Origin: JAMLIN01 sp964509685
GTDB lineage: Bacteria > Pseudomonadota > Gammaproteobacteria > Burkholderiales > Burkholderiaceae_E
Length of the DNA: 9,508 bases
Assembly (NCBI GenBank): GCA_964509685.1
Contig: CAZDYQ010000110.1
Location: forward strand, 1 to 9,508
Direction: 5' to 3'
Made by a program: the position numbers and the translations under genes
Notes under the pieces: model-generated
The model's database searches: none
Seen by the model: the letters and a program-made list of their open reading frames with translations, nothing else
Told to the model about the DNA's origin: nothing
Part shown: piece after piece, positions 7,064 through 9,508 of the stretch
Position numbering within the stretch: the stretch's first letter is position 1
Layout: the number at the start of each line of letters is the position of its first letter

Positions 7064-7078
7064 CGCCCCCGCGGGGCG
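7064..7078 (-). promoter_or_regulatory. Second short hairpin after the TAXI gene stop
   Basis: CGCCCC, a 3-base loop and GGGGCG form a perfect 6-bp stem, 15 bases past the TAXI stop codon in the direction of transcription. It precedes the larger stem at 7023-7054, so the binding-protein message would end in two tandem hairpins. It is short, lacks a T tract and may be chance in such GC-rich DNA. Confidence 0.3.
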
Positions 7079-7093
7079 TTGCGTCGGTGGCTG

Positions 7094-8098
7094 CTACTTC
7101 ACCCAGCCCTTCTCCTTGAAGTAGCGCTCGGCGCCTTCATGCAGCGGCGCCGAGAGTCCGTCCTTCACCATGCCCTCGGGAGTGAGGTTGGCGAGCGCCG
7201 GATGCAGGCGCTTGAACTCGTCGAAGTTCTCGAAGACCGACTTCACGATCTGGTAGATCGTGTCGGCGGGCACCTTCGTCGAAGCGACGAGGGTCGCGAG
7301 CACGCCATAGGTCTCGGTTGCCTGGGGATTGTTGGGATACAGGCCGCCGGGGATCGTCGCCTTGGCGTAGTACGGCTTCCCTTCCAGGAGCTTGTCGATC
7401 TCGGGTCCCTTGAGCGACACGAGCTGGGCGCCGCAGGTGGTCGTGGGGTCCTGGATGTTGGCGCTCGGATGGCCGACCGCGTAGAAGAAGCCGTCGATCT
7501 TGCCGTCGCACAGGGCCGGCCCGTGCTCGTCGGCCTTCAGCTCCGAGGCGAGGGAGAAGTCGGAGACCGTCCAGCCCAGCGCGCCGAGCAGCTCATCCAT
7601 CGAGGCGCGCGTGCCCGATCCCGGGTTGCCCACGTTGAAGCGCTTGCCCTTGAAGTCGGTGAACTCCTTGACGTTGGCTTCCTTGCGCGCCACCACGGTG
7701 AACGGCTCCGGATGCACCGAGAACACCGCGCGCAGGTCCCCGTACGCCCCGGCGTCCTTGAACTGTCCCACGCCCTTCAGCGCGTTGAACTGCACGTCCG
7801 ACTGGACGAAGCCGAGGTCGAGCTCGCCCGCCTTGATCGTGTTGACGTTGAACACCGAGCCGCCGGTGGATTCCACCGAGCAGCGGATGTTGTGCGAGGC
7901 CCGATCCTTGTTGACGAGCCGACATACCGCACCGCCGGCCGCGTAGTAGACACCGGTCACGCCGCCGGTGCCGATCGTGACGAACTTCTGCTGGGCCGCG
8001 GCGGGGCCGCTGCCGAGGGCGGCGAATGCCGCGAAGGTGACGGATGCGGCCAGCGCGACGGGCCGCAGGCGGGTCGTGAAGCGGGTCGATCGTTTCAT
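7094..8098 (-). CDS. TAXI family TRAP transporter solute-binding protein
   Basis: This 334-residue periplasmic protein captures the substrate and hands it to the fused permease encoded next. It opens with a signal peptide: a basic start (M-K-R-S-T-R), a hydrophobic core at about 14-30 and a likely cleavage after A35 (G-P-A-A-A before Q-Q). The mature protein begins with the TAXI signature T-I-G-T-G-G-V-T-G-V-Y-Y (41-52) and A-G-G-A-V-C-R-L-V-N (54-63). It also has V-G-N-P-G-S-G-T-R (156-164), typical of the ligand pocket. Four cysteines (C59, C73, C197, C222) could form two disulfides, which would fit export. The ATG at 8098 is set by AAAGGAAG seven bases upstream and by the signal peptide; longer in-frame starts inside the aminotransferase gene have no such support. 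It follows the aminotransferase gene by 25 bases, so the two are co-transcribed. TAXI substrates are poorly known, and none can be read from the sequence. Confidence 0.94.
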   Translation of the reverse strand: MKRSTRFTTRLRPVALAASVTFAAFAALGSGPAAAQQKFVTIGTGGVTGVYYAAGGAVCRLVNKDRASHNIRCSVESTGGSVFNVNTIKAGELDLGFVQSDVQFNALKGVGQFKDAGAYGDLRAVFSVHPEPFTVVARKEANVKEFTDFKGKRFNVGNPGSGTRASMDELLGALGWTVSDFSLASELKADEHGPALCDGKIDGFFYAVGHPSANIQDPTTTCGAQLVSLKGPEIDKLLEGKPYYAKATIPGGLYPNNPQATETYGVLATLVASTKVPADTIYQIVKSVFENFDEFKRLHPALANLTPEGMVKDGLSAPLHEGAERYFKEKGWVK

Positions 8099-8105
8099 GT
8101 TGCAA

Positions 8106-8113
8106 CTTCCTTT
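8106..8113 (-). promoter_or_regulatory. Ribosome binding site of the TAXI gene
   Basis: On the minus strand AAAGGAAG lies seven bases before the ATG at 8098, inside the 25-base gap after the aminotransferase stop. It is the strongest Shine-Dalgarno in the window, consistent with high output of the binding protein, and it fixes the start at the signal peptide. Confidence 0.7.
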
Positions 8114-8123
8114 GGTGGTGGAA

Positions 8124-9470
8124 TCAATTGCGGGAACCGGCGTGCACCGACTCGAGGGTCCGGTGGATCGCGCGTTGCAGCCGGACGACGATCTCGTCGA
8201 TCTCGTCCTCCGACACGATGAAGGGCGGCGCGAGCAGGACATGGTCGCCCCGGCGCCCGTCGATGGTGCCGCCCATGGGGTAGCACAGCAGGCCGTTCTC
8301 CATCGCGATGCGCTTGAGCACGGCATGAAGCTGGAGCGACGGATCGAAGGCTTCGCGCGTGTCGCGGTCGCGGACGAACTCCAGGCCGACGAAGAGGCCG
8401 CGGCCACGGATGTCCCCGACATGGGGATGATCGCCCAGCGCCTCGCGCAGTCGCGTCATGAGGCGCTCGCCCCGCTGCCGCACCCGCGCCAGCAGCCCGT
8501 CGCGTTCGATCACGCGCTGCACGGCGAGGGCGGCGGCGCATGCCATCGGGTGACCGAGATAGGTATGGCCGTGCTGGAAGAAGCCGCTGCCCTCGCGCAT
8601 CGCGTCGACGATCCGGCCCTGCGCCAGCACCGCCCCGATCGGTTGGTAGCCGCCGCCCAGTCCCTTCGCGATGGTGACCAGGTCCGGCACGACGCCCTCG
8701 GCCTCGCAGGCATGCAGGGTGCCGCAGCGGCCCATGCCGCACATCACCTCGTCGAGGATGAGCAGGACGCCATGGCGGTCGCAGACCTCGCGAACTCGCC
8801 GGAAGTAGCCCGGCACGGGCATCAGCACGCCGGCGGTCGCGCCGCCCACCGTCTCCGCCACGAAGCCGATGACGCGCTCGGGCCCGAGGCGCCGGATGGT
8901 CTCGTCGAGCTCGAGCGCGAGCCGCTCGCCGTACTGCTCCGGCGTCTCGCGGGGCGCGCGGTCGCGGTACTCGTAGCAGGGAGAGACGTGCTCGACGTCC
9001 ACGAGGAGCGGCCCGAACTGGGCGCGCCGCCACGCGTTCCCGCCCACCGCGAGGGCGCCCAGGGTGTTGCCGTGGTAGCTCTGGCGTCGCGCGATGAAAT
9101 GCGCCCGCCCGGGCTGGCCGATCTCGACGAAGTACTGCCGGGCCATCTTGAGCGCGGCCTCGACGGCCTCGGAGCCGCCCGACACGAAGTACGCGTGCGT
9201 GATGCCCGCCGGGGCCCGCGCCACGAGGTCGGCCGCGAGTTCCTCCGCGACCTCGGTCGTGAAGAAGCTCGTGTGCGCATAGGCCAGGCGCCCGAGCTGC
9301 GCCCGCATGGCCTCGAGCACGTCGGGATGGCCATGGCCGAGACAGGAGACCGCGGCGCCGCCGGATGCGTCGATGTAGTCCCGGCCCTCGCTGTCGCGCA
9401 GGTGGATGCCCTGCCCCGAGACCGCCACGGGAAAGCTCCGCTTGAGGTGACGATGGAAGACGGCGGTCAT
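8124..9470 (-). CDS. Class III PLP-dependent aminotransferase
   Basis: This 448-residue cytoplasmic enzyme moves an amino group from a donor, often an omega-amino acid or amine, to a keto acid using pyridoxal phosphate. Family marks are in order: S-G-G-S-E-A (97-102), phosphate-binding turn; S-Y-H-G (131-134), ring stacking; L-D-E-V-M-C-G-M-G-R (239-248) with D240 for the pyridine nitrogen; T-I-A-K-G-L-G-G-G-Y (266-275) with K269 as the Schiff-base lysine; and G-H-T-Y-L-G-H-P (301-308). The C-terminal part has R-G-x-G-L-F-V-G-L-E-F and the usual small domain. Length is normal and all catalytic residues are present. The ATG at 9470 has GGAG six bases upstream. It is the first visible gene of the minus-strand operon, which suggests it processes what the TAXI transporter imports. 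The substrate is unresolved: beta-alanine, GABA, taurine-like compounds or others are all possible. Confidence 0.93.
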   Translation of the reverse strand: MTAVFHRHLKRSFPVAVSGQGIHLRDSEGRDYIDASGGAAVSCLGHGHPDVLEAMRAQLGRLAYAHTSFFTTEVAEELAADLVARAPAGITHAYFVSGGSEAVEAALKMARQYFVEIGQPGRAHFIARRQSYHGNTLGALAVGGNAWRRAQFGPLLVDVEHVSPCYEYRDRAPRETPEQYGERLALELDETIRRLGPERVIGFVAETVGGATAGVLMPVPGYFRRVREVCDRHGVLLILDEVMCGMGRCGTLHACEAEGVVPDLVTIAKGLGGGYQPIGAVLAQGRIVDAMREGSGFFQHGHTYLGHPMACAAALAVQRVIERDGLLARVRQRGERLMTRLREALGDHPHVGDIRGRGLFVGLEFVRDRDTREAFDPSLQLHAVLKRIAMENGLLCYPMGGTIDGRRGDHVLLAPPFIVSEDEIDEIVVRLQRAIHRTLESVHAGSRN

Positions 9471-9508
9471 TGGGCGCTCCGGAGGTACCGCCGCGTGGCG
9501 GTGGCGGG
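9471..9508 (-). promoter_or_regulatory. Leader of the aminotransferase gene with ribosome site and small inverted repeat
   Basis: The last 38 bases contain no gene that I can support. On the minus strand GGAG (9480-9477) sits six bases before the aminotransferase ATG, within a CTCCGGAG palindrome (9477-9484). A 6-bp inverted repeat, ACCGCC and GGCGGT around a 4-base loop (9487-9502), lies just upstream. No -35/-10 pair can be recognised, so the promoter or an upstream operon gene lies beyond the window edge. Confidence 0.4.

Noticed and set aside
7079..8221. Plus-strand frame (380 codons) opposite the TAXI gene.
   Set aside because: It is the antisense shadow of a well-supported gene, and its beginning overlaps the intercistronic hairpins and TAXI stop.
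8099..8422. Upstream extension of the TAXI gene to 8422.
   Set aside because: It would cover the aminotransferase 3' end with a Ser/Arg-rich stretch and bury the signal peptide; the ATG at 8098 has the best ribosome site in the window.
1..9508. Scan for tRNA, rRNA, CRISPR repeats, insertion-sequence ends and transposase remnants.
   Set aside because: No cloverleaf, regularly spaced repeat, transposase motif or flanking terminal repeat could be recognised by eye; coding sequence fills nearly all of the window.

Overview
The window is uniformly GC-rich and gene-dense, with overlapping stops and starts, clear Shine-Dalgarno sites and only proteobacterial-type proteins. That fits a high-GC beta- or alphaproteobacterium; the sequence alone does not settle the genus. 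It contains seven protein-coding genes in two convergent blocks that meet at about 4367-4387. I see no tRNA, rRNA, CRISPR array, insertion sequence or phage gene, and no gene-free stretch over 100 bases.

The left block (plus strand, 1-4367) is a respiratory operon with tightly overlapping genes. It starts with the 3' part of a SCO/SenC-type copper chaperone that carries a C-terminal membrane anchor. Next come a small membrane-anchored periplasmic protein of unknown function and a 12-helix heme-copper oxidase-type subunit I. The last gene encodes an unusual 637-residue fusion: a bc1-type cytochrome b with two bis-histidine heme sites, then a plant-type [2Fe-2S] ferredoxin domain, then an FAD/NAD(P) reductase domain. 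The fusion could link NAD(P)H to the membrane quinone pool or to the neighbouring heme-copper enzyme, which has a non-standard metal-site motif (H-R-E-M-H where adjacent histidines are expected). The SCO gene plus small-protein gene recalls the norSY-senC-orf1 layout described for the sNOR group of NO reductases. An oxygen or nitric oxide reductase role is therefore possible but unproven.

The right block (minus strand, 9470 down to 4387) is an uptake and catabolic operon. Its transcription order is a class III PLP-dependent aminotransferase, a TAXI-type solute-binding protein with a signal peptide, and a fused TRAP permease (DctQ-like plus DctM-like) with a C-terminal DUF3394-type region. A strong intercistronic hairpin (7023-7054) lies between the binding protein and permease genes and probably sets their unequal expression. 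The substrate is unknown; the aminotransferase suggests an amino acid or a related carboxylate.

The most interesting part is the last two genes of the left block: the divergent heme-copper subunit and the cytochrome b-ferredoxin-reductase fusion.
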